Positions 50,935 to 58,366 of a stretch of DNA of 64,000 nt are shown here, piece after piece (within the stretch, counting starts at the first letter, position 1; every line of letters begins with the position of its first letter). Source of the DNA: JAOSJT01 sp035362335 (GTDB lineage: Bacteria; Bacteroidota; Ignavibacteria; SZUA-365); NCBI GenBank assembly GCA_035362335.1, contig DAOSDL010000006.1, positions 1-64,000 of the forward strand, given 5' to 3'. The notes beneath the pieces are model-generated. The model saw only the letters and a program-made list of their open reading frames with translations, was not told the origin of the DNA and searched no databases. Made by a program: the position numbers and the translations under genes.

Positions 50935-52427
50935 TACGGGGCAATCGTCTCATCGGGTTTCGGAGCTTCGAGCTGCGGGGGACGCACTTTCTCATCGCTG
51001 TATCCCGCGAATTCGAGATCGGTGCCGTCGCGCTTCGCGGCCCAGTTCATCAGCGAGATTTCGTGGTCGGCCGTGAAGAGCTTCTTGCGGCCGCTCTCGC
51101 TCGCGCGGAGATCGTCCTTCGAGATCACATCGAGCGCGGCGGTGGTGGCAGCGAGCGGCTGACCGTCCTCCTGCTTCGAGAGCGGGAGGGGTGTCACACT
51201 CACGGTGAACGCCTCGCGCAGCGGCTTTTCCTTTTCGGTGCCGTCGGGGAGCTTCACGTTCACCATGGGGGACGCGCTCGCAGTGTCGATGTACCGCGCG
51301 GCTATCGCCTCATCCACCACGAAATGCAGGAGGTCGGAAAGCTGCTCCATGATCTCGGTCTTCTGTGATTTCGAGTCGAGCGCGGCCGGTTCCTGCTGCG
51401 TCTGCGCGGTGGCTCGCGTGGTCTCTCCACCGAACCCGAACCACGATTCCGGCATGCCGAGGGCGCCAGCAATCAGGGTTATCATCGTCTTGATGAACGT
51501 GGTGATTTCACCTACTTCGGTGTTCGCGGAGATGAACTCGTTTCGCACTTTCTCGTTGTGGATGAACCGCCAGCCGTGCATCGGAATATCGTTGCCGTGC
51601 TCTTCGGCGTAGGCTTTCACCTCATCCGGTGACGCATCGGTGAGCGTGGTGTCCATGAACAAGGACATGCGGGCGACGGTGCGATCCGTGGAGAGGATCC
51701 GGAATTTCTTCTCGCTCGTCAGCTCATCGATCACGGCCTGAAGCAGCGGCACACCGCGCTTGTTGAGCCGTCCGGCCTCGAAGCGGGCGTACAACGCCTT
51801 TCCGGTGAATCGCTGTTGCAGCGCATCGTCCTTGAGCAGCGTGAGTTCCTCGATTTCCTTCCCGCTATTGATCCGTACCGCCTTGAGCGCAGTGGTGTCG
51901 AAGTCGTCGAACACAAGCTCCGCAACTTGGCCGCGACACAGGTCGCCCAGGCGCACTTCACCGTTCGAGAGTACATCGAACACGAAGCCGGCTTCTCCCT
52001 CCACGAGCAGAGCTTCCACGAAGTCGACGAGGCGGCGCTGGATGCGGTTCGAGCGTCGCGTCCAGAAGCGGTCAATCGCGTGCTGAATCTGTGCGCGGTG
52101 GTTGTCCGGCACGCCTTCCTCGAAGCTGATCGAGTACTGGAATCCACCTTCCGCGATGATGCTGCGGACGCGCTTGATGATGCGGCGCGCGATGCCGTGG
52201 GTTTGGAACAACCAGTTCGAGTCGCGGACGATGGTCTGCTGGATACCGTCCGGAATCTCGTACTGGTACTGCTGCCCGCGAATGCGCCGGAAGAGGTAAT
52301 CCTCCTGGCCTTCCACCTGCCTTCTGGATGGATCGCTCTCGGCCACTTTTTGCTTGAGCAGTTCTTGCGCCTTGGTTTCGGCGAGTTTTTCGATGCGAGC
52401 ACCGAGGATGTTATCGAGCAGTCCCAT
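50934..52427 (-). CDS. Portal protein
   Basis: The 497-residue protein sits between terminase and MuF, the standard position. It contains QYQYEIPDGIQQTIVRDSNW, SIIAEGGFQYSISFEEGVPD, LVEGEAGFVFDVLSNGEVRL, ITLIAGALGMPESWFGFGGE with TTRATAQTQQEP, and EIMEQLSDLLHFVVDEAIAA. The stretch LGMPESWFG...ATAQTQQEP(A) is characteristic of SPP1/HK97-type portals. It forms the dodecameric DNA entry ring and binds the terminase. Confidence 0.88.
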   Translation of the reverse strand: MGLLDNILGARIEKLAETKAQELLKQKVAESDPSRRQVEGQEDYLFRRIRGQQYQYEIPDGIQQTIVRDSNWLFQTHGIARRIIKRVRSIIAEGGFQYSISFEEGVPDNHRAQIQHAIDRFWTRRSNRIQRRLVDFVEALLVEGEAGFVFDVLSNGEVRLGDLCRGQVAELVFDDFDTTALKAVRINSGKEIEELTLLKDDALQQRFTGKALYARFEAGRLNKRGVPLLQAVIDELTSEKKFRILSTDRTVARMSLFMDTTLTDASPDEVKAYAEEHGNDIPMHGWRFIHNEKVRNEFISANTEVGEITTFIKTMITLIAGALGMPESWFGFGGETTRATAQTQQEPAALDSKSQKTEIMEQLSDLLHFVVDEAIAARYIDTASASPMVNVKLPDGTEKEKPLREAFTVSVTPLPLSKQEDGQPLAATTAALDVISKDDLRASESGRKKLFTADHEISLMNWAAKRDGTDLEFAGYSDEKVRPPQLEAPKPDETIAP

Positions 52428-52430
52428 GGA

Positions 52431-53870
52431 TCACCTGCGATTGAAAATGGATTTTGCGTACAGTGAGCTTTCGCGGCTGTTGAGCATGCCGCCACGTGGC
52501 GCGGGGCTTTCAGCCGGAGGGTTGAACGTGCGCGCGTTCATGTAATGGCAGATGACGGCGCTTTCCCCGTAGTCGTTCGAGCGTCCCAGCCGCTTCTTCA
52601 GCTCGTCCTTGCTCTCCACCACGATGCGGCGCTCGCCTACGATCTTGTAGCGCGGAGCCGACAGGTCTTGCACGAGCGAGCCGTGATTGATGATGCGCAG
52701 CGGCGATTCCGGATTGATGACCGCGTTCCGGAACATCCACCACATTTGCGTTTTGAGGTCGGTGATCTGCATGCCCGCCGCCTTTTCCGCGTACGAGAGC
52801 GTGCGCAGATTCTCCGCGCTCGCACCCGCGATGACGCGATGCACGTTCATCCCCATTCCAACGAGGCCACCCCATACGCCCGCGCCCACGCCCACCGCAT
52901 CAACTCCCACGCGCTCGGGCGGGATGCGCTCCTGCGCGATCCGGTGAGCCGCAAGCGTGACAACTTGGTCGGTGCGGAGCTGGCCCTCGAATCCCTCGCA
53001 GCGATAGAGCACATTGCCCGCTTGGTAGGTGAAGACGTTGTTGTCCACTCCCAGTTCCGCAACGTCGATGCCCATGGAGGCGGTGCCTTCGAGTTCCGCT
53101 TCATCGAGAATGTTGGTTTCATCGATGAGCCGCGCGTGAAGCTGCTCGTACGGGATAATCTGCATCGGATCATCCTGCACCGTCCAATCGCCCAGCACGA
53201 ACATGCGGTAGAGATGTTCGGGAAGGTTCTCGAGCGACTTGACGTACTCCGGCGACAGATGCGGATTGTCCTTGATCGTGGCCGGGAGGTAGAAAAACGG
53301 CTCGCGGAGTTCACCGCGCACGAACGGGTCGTAGAAGAGTTTCTTCACCCAGTTCTGTGCGGGGTTGCACGTAAGCAGCACGAGGATCGGCGGTTGCTTT
53401 GCCAGTCCAGGTACATGCCACGAACCCGCGCGCTCCTGCGCCTTCGCGAAGCTGCCTTCCTGCATCTCGTTTGCTTCCTCGAGCACGCAGCCATTGAATT
53501 CCAAACCCTTCCAGCGGTTGTACTCGGGATCCTGCGTGACCGACTCGGGGAAGAACAGAATCTCGCTCCCGTTCTGGCAGCGCACGAGGAAATCGCTCTG
53601 GCCTCCGCGCACCGGCCCGCAGAAAGGACGCGGTGCGATCTTCTCGAATGTGGGAATGGTGTTGCGGCGCAGCACGGGGAGATTCTTGCGCACCACAACC
53701 CAGCGCGAACCGGGGAAAATCTTGCACAGCAGGATGATGATACCGAGCACCACGAACGTCTTCCCGCCGCGAATCGCACCACCGAACATCAGGTACAGAT
53801 ACTTGCCCGACAGTGCGGCCGAGATGAACCGCTGCTGCTTCTCCGATGGTTTGAACAGCACCTGCTCCAT
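52431..53870 (-). CDS. Terminase large subunit
   Basis: The ATG at 53870 overlaps the small-terminase stop (ATGA); the open frame continues upstream only as an out-of-frame read of the small terminase. The 479-residue protein has the packaging ATPase motifs: LMFGGAIRGGKTFVVLGIII (Walker A GGAIRGGKT), FNGCVLEEANEMQEGSFAKA (Walker B with catalytic Glu) and LTCNPAQNWVKKLF (coupling motif). The RNase H-like nuclease follows, MGIDVAELGVDNNVFTYQAG with Asp residues, then VGVDAVGVGAGVWGGLVGMG. It cuts and packages the phage DNA. Confidence 0.94.
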   Translation of the reverse strand: MEQVLFKPSEKQQRFISAALSGKYLYLMFGGAIRGGKTFVVLGIIILLCKIFPGSRWVVVRKNLPVLRRNTIPTFEKIAPRPFCGPVRGGQSDFLVRCQNGSEILFFPESVTQDPEYNRWKGLEFNGCVLEEANEMQEGSFAKAQERAGSWHVPGLAKQPPILVLLTCNPAQNWVKKLFYDPFVRGELREPFFYLPATIKDNPHLSPEYVKSLENLPEHLYRMFVLGDWTVQDDPMQIIPYEQLHARLIDETNILDEAELEGTASMGIDVAELGVDNNVFTYQAGNVLYRCEGFEGQLRTDQVVTLAAHRIAQERIPPERVGVDAVGVGAGVWGGLVGMGMNVHRVIAGASAENLRTLSYAEKAAGMQITDLKTQMWWMFRNAVINPESPLRIINHGSLVQDLSAPRYKIVGERRIVVESKDELKKRLGRSNDYGESAVICHYMNARTFNPPAESPAPRGGMLNSRESSLYAKSIFNRR

Positions 53871-54364
53871 CAGAACTCCACCTTCTGACCACCGATGATG
53901 AACACCTGCTTCGGTGTTTGCGGCGTTTCCTCGGGCGATTGGGCCGCGCTCTGGCCGTTGTTCCAGCCGTAGCCGTGACGCTTCGCGAGCACGTATTGCA
54001 CCATGCCGGGAGCGTTGCCCGCGAAGCCGTACTTGAGCAGCTTTGATTCCTCGATGTCCAGACAGCGCGCGTAGAGTTCCGCGAAGTACGGTGAAGCGTC
54101 CGCGAACTTGCGGAAATACGTGCTCGGCACGCCCTCCTTGATCGCGAAGTCCTTGAGGAAAAAGCGTTTGATCTGCACGCGGCCCTCCGCATCGGGGTGC
54201 ATGTCCTCGGTGAACCATTCGAGCATGCGGTCGCCGAATTCGCGGATCAGTGCTTCGGTCCACTTCTTCGGCTTGCCACCGCCTTCGCCACGCCGGTTGC
54301 GCTTCCCTGGTTGCAGGGGAGTAAGCGTCGTGATGTCTACGACTGGTTTTCGCGGGCGCGGCAT
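53870..54364 (-). CDS. Terminase small subunit
   Basis: The 164-residue protein begins with a basic Arg/Lys-rich tail (RPRKPVVDITTLTPLQPGKR, NRRGEGGGKPKKW) and then a helical DNA-binding region: EALIREFGDRMLEWFTEDMH, IKRFFLKDFAIKEGVPSTYF (HTH-like) and DIEESKLLKYGFAGNAPGMV. It ends in a short Gln/Pro linker. The place before the large terminase and the HTH pattern support the call. It overlaps the wHTH gene by 28 bases at its start. Confidence 0.82.
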   Translation of the reverse strand: MPRPRKPVVDITTLTPLQPGKRNRRGEGGGKPKKWTEALIREFGDRMLEWFTEDMHPDAEGRVQIKRFFLKDFAIKEGVPSTYFRKFADASPYFAELYARCLDIEESKLLKYGFAGNAPGMVQYVLAKRHGYGWNNGQSAAQSPEETPQTPKQVFIIGGQKVEF

Positions 54365-54588
54365 TGAATGAGGATTCCCCGGCTGTCATACTCTGCATGG
54401 ATCAGACCTGCGGACTCGAACCGCGAAACGAACTCACTGACGCGCTCGCGAATGCTGCGCGGGCTCGAAACTCGGTGCGAGATTTGGTACACGGTGATAA
54501 GCTCATCGAGCGTTGCAGGACGCCCGATGTTGCGTAGCAAGGCAAGGATGTTGTTTCTGCATTCATCTCGTTGTTCCACATTCACCAC
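54337..54588 (-). CDS. Winged-helix DNA-binding protein, first gene of the late unit
   Basis: The 83-residue protein contains NILALLRNIGRPATLDELIT, VYQISHRVSSPRSIRERVSE and AGLIHAEYDSRGILIQCRA, which fits a helix-turn-helix with a beta wing. It may regulate or assist packaging, and it is the first gene after the candidate late control element. The family is not named. Confidence 0.6.
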   Translation of the reverse strand: MVNVEQRDECRNNILALLRNIGRPATLDELITVYQISHRVSSPRSIRERVSEFVSRFESAGLIHAEYDSRGILIQCRARENQS

Positions 54589-54625
54589 ATCACCTCTGAG
54601 CTGTGAAAAAACCGGCAGGGGGAAA

Positions 54626-54650
54626 ACTTGTCAAGGTGAACACTCCGCAG
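54626..54650 (-). promoter_or_regulatory. Candidate late control element (TTGACAAG box), first late unit
   Basis: On the minus strand CTGCGGAG.GT.CACC then TTGACAAG (TTGACA at 54634-54629) lies 41 bases upstream of the ATG at 54588, overlapping the end of the RusA gene. About 18 bases further is CGGTTTTTTCAC; at the other copy it is CGCTTTTTGTTCAC. The position in front of both late units suggests a common activator or promoter type. Confidence 0.4.
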
Positions 54651-55224
54651 GGGAGCCGAACAGGTCGGTTTCGCGCGGTGTGGTGGAGCGGTGATTCGCG
54701 CCCCGAATGATGGTCACATGCACGCGAGGGGAGAGCGACCAGCGCTTTACGATCACGGCCTCGGCCACGAGCGAATCGTCGCGATAGGCGATCCCGTTGA
54801 GCGAATCGCACACGATCTTGAGCACGTTGTCCGCGTCGGGTTTCTTCGTGCAGGGGAGACTCTCCTCGAGCACCTGCGGACGCAGCTTCTTCGTGCACAT
54901 GCGCTTCGGCGCCTGGAAGAAGGCTTCCACGAGCACGCACACGGGTTCATCGATTGGGACGAACGAGCCACGCACCGCCTGGAGAAAGCACGCACGCACA
55001 GCGGCCTCGTAGCTTGCGGTTTTCTTCGGGGTGTGGGGGGCTCCGTTTCTCGTGAAACGCGGACGCCCTTTTCCGGTGGGTTCACCGGGGACGGTGAAAA
55101 CGATTTGGTCTATCATGGTTTTTGGGATGGAGAACACGGCCGCGCGAGGACGCCTCCCCGCGCGACCACGTTTCAGCGTATATGCTTCGGTCAGTTCTCC
55201 ATACCGTTCCGTGCTGTGATACAT
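54631..55224 (-). CDS. rusA: RusA-family Holliday junction resolvase
   Basis: The 197-residue frame carries the RusA pattern, IVFTVPGEPTGKGRPRFTRN, then KPDADNVLKIVCDSLNGIAY with RDDSLVAEAVIVKRW; the two conserved Asp pairs lie in KPDADN and YRDDSLV. An N-terminal extension of about 36 basic residues before MIDQIVF is unusual; the true start could be the ATG at 55116, but neither has a strong ribosome site. The C-terminal part ends DLFGSPAECSP. It resolves recombination intermediates made by the RecT/exonuclease system. Confidence 0.88.
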   Translation of the reverse strand: MYHSTERYGELTEAYTLKRGRAGRRPRAAVFSIPKTMIDQIVFTVPGEPTGKGRPRFTRNGAPHTPKKTASYEAAVRACFLQAVRGSFVPIDEPVCVLVEAFFQAPKRMCTKKLRPQVLEESLPCTKKPDADNVLKIVCDSLNGIAYRDDSLVAEAVIVKRWSLSPRVHVTIIRGANHRSTTPRETDLFGSPAECSP

Positions 55225-55254
55225 GCCCCTGACTTCGCCGGCAGGGATTCGGAG

Positions 55255-55536
55255 CTACTTGTTTCGCGAGCGTGTTTCGCTGCGCATCTTCGCATCGTGT
55301 CGATTGTGGCAGAGCTGGCAGAGTGCCGCGAGATTGAGCAGCGATGCGGCCTCGGGCCTGTGGTCGAACACATGCGCACAGGTGAGCACCACCTTCGATC
55401 CGGTGATCGGATGCGGCTCGTGATTCTCGGCCCCGCACCATTCGCAGCGATTACGCGCCCGAATGTGCCGCACGAAATGCGAGCGCAGTTTCCAGTCGCG
55501 CGGATAGCGGTGTCGGTTCTCGGGTCGGATCGGCAC
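55255..55536 (-). CDS. HNH endonuclease
   Basis: The GTG at 55536 is chosen because gaaggggc lies upstream and it directly follows the Dam stop at 55539; a TTG at 55581 would overlap that gene. The 93-residue protein has the HNH zinc fold: RNRCEWCGAENHEPHPITGS, VVLTCAHVFDHRPEAASLLN and LAALCQLCHNRHDAKM (two Cys pairs around His residues). Phage HNH proteins near terminase genes often help cos cleavage or packaging. Confidence 0.8.
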   Translation of the reverse strand: MPIRPENRHRYPRDWKLRSHFVRHIRARNRCEWCGAENHEPHPITGSKVVLTCAHVFDHRPEAASLLNLAALCQLCHNRHDAKMRSETRSRNK

Positions 55537-55538
55537 GG

Positions 55539-56054
55539 CTACGCCCCTTCGCTTGTCCCATGCTCCCAGATGCAGAGACAATTCCCGAACGGTGGCCGCT
55601 CGTTCGGCAGAATGCGCGTTTGACCAGGCGAGAGGAACCGGATTCTCCCGCGCAGGAACTCCACGCGCAGCGGTGATCCCGCCCTATCGCGGTGCGGTTC
55701 GATATGCTGCTGCCACCACGCTTGTTCTGTGCGGTTCGCGGGAAGCAGCATCACGATGAGCTCCGCGCGGCGCTCCTCCCACGCCTTGAGCACCCACGGC
55801 TCGATGTTCGAGTACGGGGGATTGCAGTACACGCGCTCGCCCGCCCATGACATCGCGAGTCCATCGTCCTCCTCGGTGTAGTACCGCGCGAGCTTCGCAT
55901 TGTGCGGCGCGGCGGCCGCATCGAGCGTGAAGCGGAAGCGCTCATCGAGCGGAGCGAAATACTCCGGTGGAAGCGCGCGGTCGTCGACGCTTGGATCTGC
56001 GCCCCTTTTTTCGCGCTGTTGCGGATGATTCTTCGAGCGGTAGCCGATCAGCAT
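55539..56054 (-). CDS. Phage-type DNA N6-adenine methyltransferase (Dam)
   Basis: The 171-residue protein is of the short Dam-like phage type: FTLDAAAAPHNAKLARYYTE, then the catalytic ERVYCNPPYSNIEPWVLKAW (motif NPPY) and LIVMLLPANRTEQAWWQQHI. It continues FLRGRIRFLSPGQTRILPNE and FGNCLCIWEHG. It probably protects phage DNA from restriction or changes host regulation. A ribosome site gggagagacaac precedes the start. Confidence 0.9.
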   Translation of the reverse strand: MLIGYRSKNHPQQREKRGADPSVDDRALPPEYFAPLDERFRFTLDAAAAPHNAKLARYYTEEDDGLAMSWAGERVYCNPPYSNIEPWVLKAWEERRAELIVMLLPANRTEQAWWQQHIEPHRDRAGSPLRVEFLRGRIRFLSPGQTRILPNERPPFGNCLCIWEHGTSEGA

Positions 56055-56260
56055 GGTTGCGTTGTCTCTCCCTTGGATTTACGGTCGCGTAGGTGGTACG
56101 TGATGGCCCAGCGGATCGCATCGAGTTTCCGGCGGGCCTGTGGCCGGTACAGATACAGCGATCCTTCCGGCATCCGGTTCTTCGGATCGGCGCAGATGCG
56201 CTCCTGCATTGCGGTCAATTCTGCGATGGTATGGTTCCGGTACAGCTTCACGGCGTCCAA
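56048..56260 (-). CDS. Small conserved phage protein
   Basis: The 70-residue protein starts at a TTG with gaaggga upstream and overlaps the Dam start. LYRNHTIAELTAMQERICAD, PKNRMPEGSLYLYRPQARRK and LDAIRWAITYHLRDRKSK form a helical, basic protein of a type frequent next to phage recombination genes. Function unknown. Confidence 0.6.
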   Translation of the reverse strand: MDAVKLYRNHTIAELTAMQERICADPKNRMPEGSLYLYRPQARRKLDAIRWAITYHLRDRKSKGETTQPC

Positions 56261-56347
56261 TGTGTATTCCCTTCGGTTGAGTTGTCGGAAATGTGGCGGG
56301 GGAGCGACCGTTCGATCTCCGAAGCGGCCACCTCCCCGCAGCGGAAT

Positions 56348-57109
56348 TCAGCGAATGGCCACCGTGGAATCCTCGTAGATGCGCAGGCCGGGAATGGTGC
56401 GAGCACCGTCCTTGATGGCCTGGTTCACTTCGGCGTTGTCGATCTGCTTGTATCTGTCAGGTACGAGCGCGAAGTCGGTGATCTCGAACTTCCACACCTT
56501 GCGCGTGCTGGCGGTGCTGCCTCCGAACGTGCGCACCTGCGATGCGCTGCGCGGTGGTTCCGGTGGGGGAACGGGGAGCGGTGGTTGCTCCATGTCCGCA
56601 GAAGCGCTCTCGGGTTCCTGTTCGCGTTTCGCGCGTGCTTCCGCTTCGGCCTTGAGGCGTGCTTCCTTGGCGGCGGCTTCCGCTTCCGCTCGTGCTTTCG
56701 CTTCCTTCTCGCGCAGGTAACGGCCGATGGCGGCCTTGCCCGCAGCTTCGATCTGTTCGAGCAGCTTCGCGATGGGTTTGTATCGCGCGTTGATCGTGCT
56801 CACGTGATCGTTGAGCGGCTTGACGAGCGATGTGCGCTCATCCTCGAAGGACTTCGCGGCACCCTTCACGCGGCTGACGATGTCGGTGACTTCGCGTGCT
56901 CGCACTTCGTCGGTGACCACGATGCGCTGAAACGATGCGAGCGTCTGCTGAAGCTCGGCCTCGAAGGCGGCGAGCGGTGCCACCTTCTGCAACCCGTTGC
57001 GCACGAGCTGCATTGCTCCGGCCGAAACCTCCGAATCGCTCTCGGGATGATGCACAGGGGCCTTGTCCGGCTCGCTGCGCAGTTGTGCGAATTTCTCCGC
57101 TGCTGTCAT
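56348..57109 (-). CDS. Coiled-coil phage early protein
   Basis: The ATG at 57109 is chosen because the frame upstream lacks a good ribosome site. The 253-residue protein is largely coiled coil (ELQQTLASFQRIVVTDEVRA, EAAAKEARLKAEAEARAKRE). It has a Pro-rich hinge and ends in a compact domain VWKFEITDFALVPDRYKQID then IKDGARTIPGLRIYEDSTVA. That ending resembles phage DUF1351/structural-maintenance-type proteins paired with recombination genes. Function unknown. Confidence 0.6.
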   Translation of the reverse strand: MTAAEKFAQLRSEPDKAPVHHPESDSEVSAGAMQLVRNGLQKVAPLAAFEAELQQTLASFQRIVVTDEVRAREVTDIVSRVKGAAKSFEDERTSLVKPLNDHVSTINARYKPIAKLLEQIEAAGKAAIGRYLREKEAKARAEAEAAAKEARLKAEAEARAKREQEPESASADMEQPPLPVPPPEPPRSASQVRTFGGSTASTRKVWKFEITDFALVPDRYKQIDNAEVNQAIKDGARTIPGLRIYEDSTVAIR

Positions 57110-57141
57110 GGCGTGTCTCTCTCTGCTGTGAGGGGGGTGAA

Positions 57142-57558
57142 TTACAGGGCTATGCGCGCGGTGAAGAGTCCCATCCGGCCGCGCAAGGGAATAGGGTTGC
57201 TGAGGATCTCGGGTCGCTCCACGTACCAGCCGATCATGTCCTCGCTGTGCCACACGCTGAGATCGTCGAGGCGGTCGTCGCTCCACGGGATCACATCGCG
57301 CAGCACCACACTCCCGATGATTGCACCGAGGGTGTACTCGCTTCGGGAGCGCAGCGCATCCACGGCGCGCACACCGGTGAATTCCTCCATGTACTCGGCA
57401 AGGAGCGTGAACCCCTCGGCATCAAAGCGCGTACTCGCGTGGATGAATAGCCGGCCTCGGTACTTCGTGTCCCATGTGCGGTTCTCCACGTCCTTGATTC
57501 CCCGCACGAGCAGGTCGGCCCAGGGTTGACGCACGGACAGGCATGTGACGGTCTGCAT
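57142..57558 (-). CDS. ASCH-domain protein
   Basis: The ATG at 57558 follows cggagaccgagaaa. The 138-residue protein has the clear ASCH/PUA-like opening CLSVRQPWADLLVRGIKDVE then NRTWDTKYRGRLFIHASTRF (QPW...KxxEnRtw...Rg-l-IhA). It continues LGAIIGSVVLRDVIPWSDDR and ends RGRMGLFTARIAL. ASCH proteins bind nucleic acid or modified nucleosides. A second, diverged ASCH-like gene is at 47010. Confidence 0.85.
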   Translation of the reverse strand: MQTVTCLSVRQPWADLLVRGIKDVENRTWDTKYRGRLFIHASTRFDAEGFTLLAEYMEEFTGVRAVDALRSRSEYTLGAIIGSVVLRDVIPWSDDRLDDLSVWHSEDMIGWYVERPEILSNPIPLRGRMGLFTARIAL

Positions 57559-57607
57559 TTTCTCGGTCTCCGTATGGTGATGGGGGGGGATGCACTTCAA
57601 ACTTGAA

Positions 57608-58366
57608 CTATCGCAGGGATGCGAGTCGGCGGCTCGATCCCGTAAACACAATGATTTCAGCATCTTCGAGCAGTCGCTCGGAGAGTCGAGGGCTCAGATT
57701 CTCGAAGTCTTTCACCGTTTTGTTCGTGGTGATAATCGTCCTCCGGTAGTGGTTTTTGCGCTCTTCGATCAGCTCGGCGATGAGATGAACGTCGGTAACG
57801 GTGGTTTTTTCGGTGAAAACATCGTCCACGAGCAGCAGATCGGGCCGCGCGTAGAGGTTCCAGCAGGAGAGGTATTCGCTCCCTGTGCTGTACTTCACAG
57901 CGCTTGTGAGTCGGTAGCCGGTCTCCCAGCGCACATTCGGCCATTCCCCTCCGGCGATGAACTGCGCATGAGCGAAGTAGCCGAAGAGACGGGTTCCCAT
58001 CACCGTTTTTCCCGTACCGATGTCTCCGGTCAGCATCACGAGGAGGGGGATTGCTTCCGGATTGCGGAATGCGCTCTCTGCGACGGCACTCAGCGATTCG
58101 TACGCAGTGGGGTCGGGTGGATTCGTACCGAGCGGCCGCGATGCGCGATCCACGATGCGCGGAGGAACACCGGCACGCGCGAGATTGCTGCGGAGACGGT
58201 CGTCGAATTCAGATGGCTTCAAGAGGAACACCGAGCTTTCGTGCTGCTCGTGCTCGATCCTCGGCGTTGGTGATCCCTCTGAGGTGATCGATGAATCGCT
58301 GAGGTACGGTGTCGGTATCGTTCGGTTTGCTCGCAGCATTCCGAGCGCGTCTGGTAGTGTCATCAT
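57608..58366 (-). CDS. DnaC/IstB-like helicase loader ATPase
   Basis: The 252-residue frame has Walker A PLLVMLTGDIGTGKTVMGTR (about 107-126), Walker B RPDLLLVDDVFTEKTTVTDV (Asp-Asp) and a sensor region RRTIITTNKTVKDFENLSPR then LSERLLEDAEIIVF. This is the DnaC/IstB group of AAA+ proteins. ATG 58366 (ggag 10 bases upstream) means a 158-base overlap with the initiator gene in another frame; a GTG at 58231 would reduce it to 23 bases. It probably loads the host replicative helicase at the phage origin. Confidence 0.85.
   Translation of the reverse strand: MMTLPDALGMLRANRTIPTPYLSDSSITSEGSPTPRIEHEQHESSVFLLKPSEFDDRLRSNLARAGVPPRIVDRASRPLGTNPPDPTAYESLSAVAESAFRNPEAIPLLVMLTGDIGTGKTVMGTRLFGYFAHAQFIAGGEWPNVRWETGYRLTSAVKYSTGSEYLSCWNLYARPDLLLVDDVFTEKTTVTDVHLIAELIEERKNHYRRTIITTNKTVKDFENLSPRLSERLLEDAEIIVFTGSSRRLASLR

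Noticed and set aside
52545..53888. 447-codon plus-strand frame
   Set aside because: Antisense to the large terminase, whose Walker and nuclease motifs are clear.
53871..54398. N-terminal extension of the large terminase
   Set aside because: These codons are the small terminase read in the wrong frame; the true start is the ATG at 53870.
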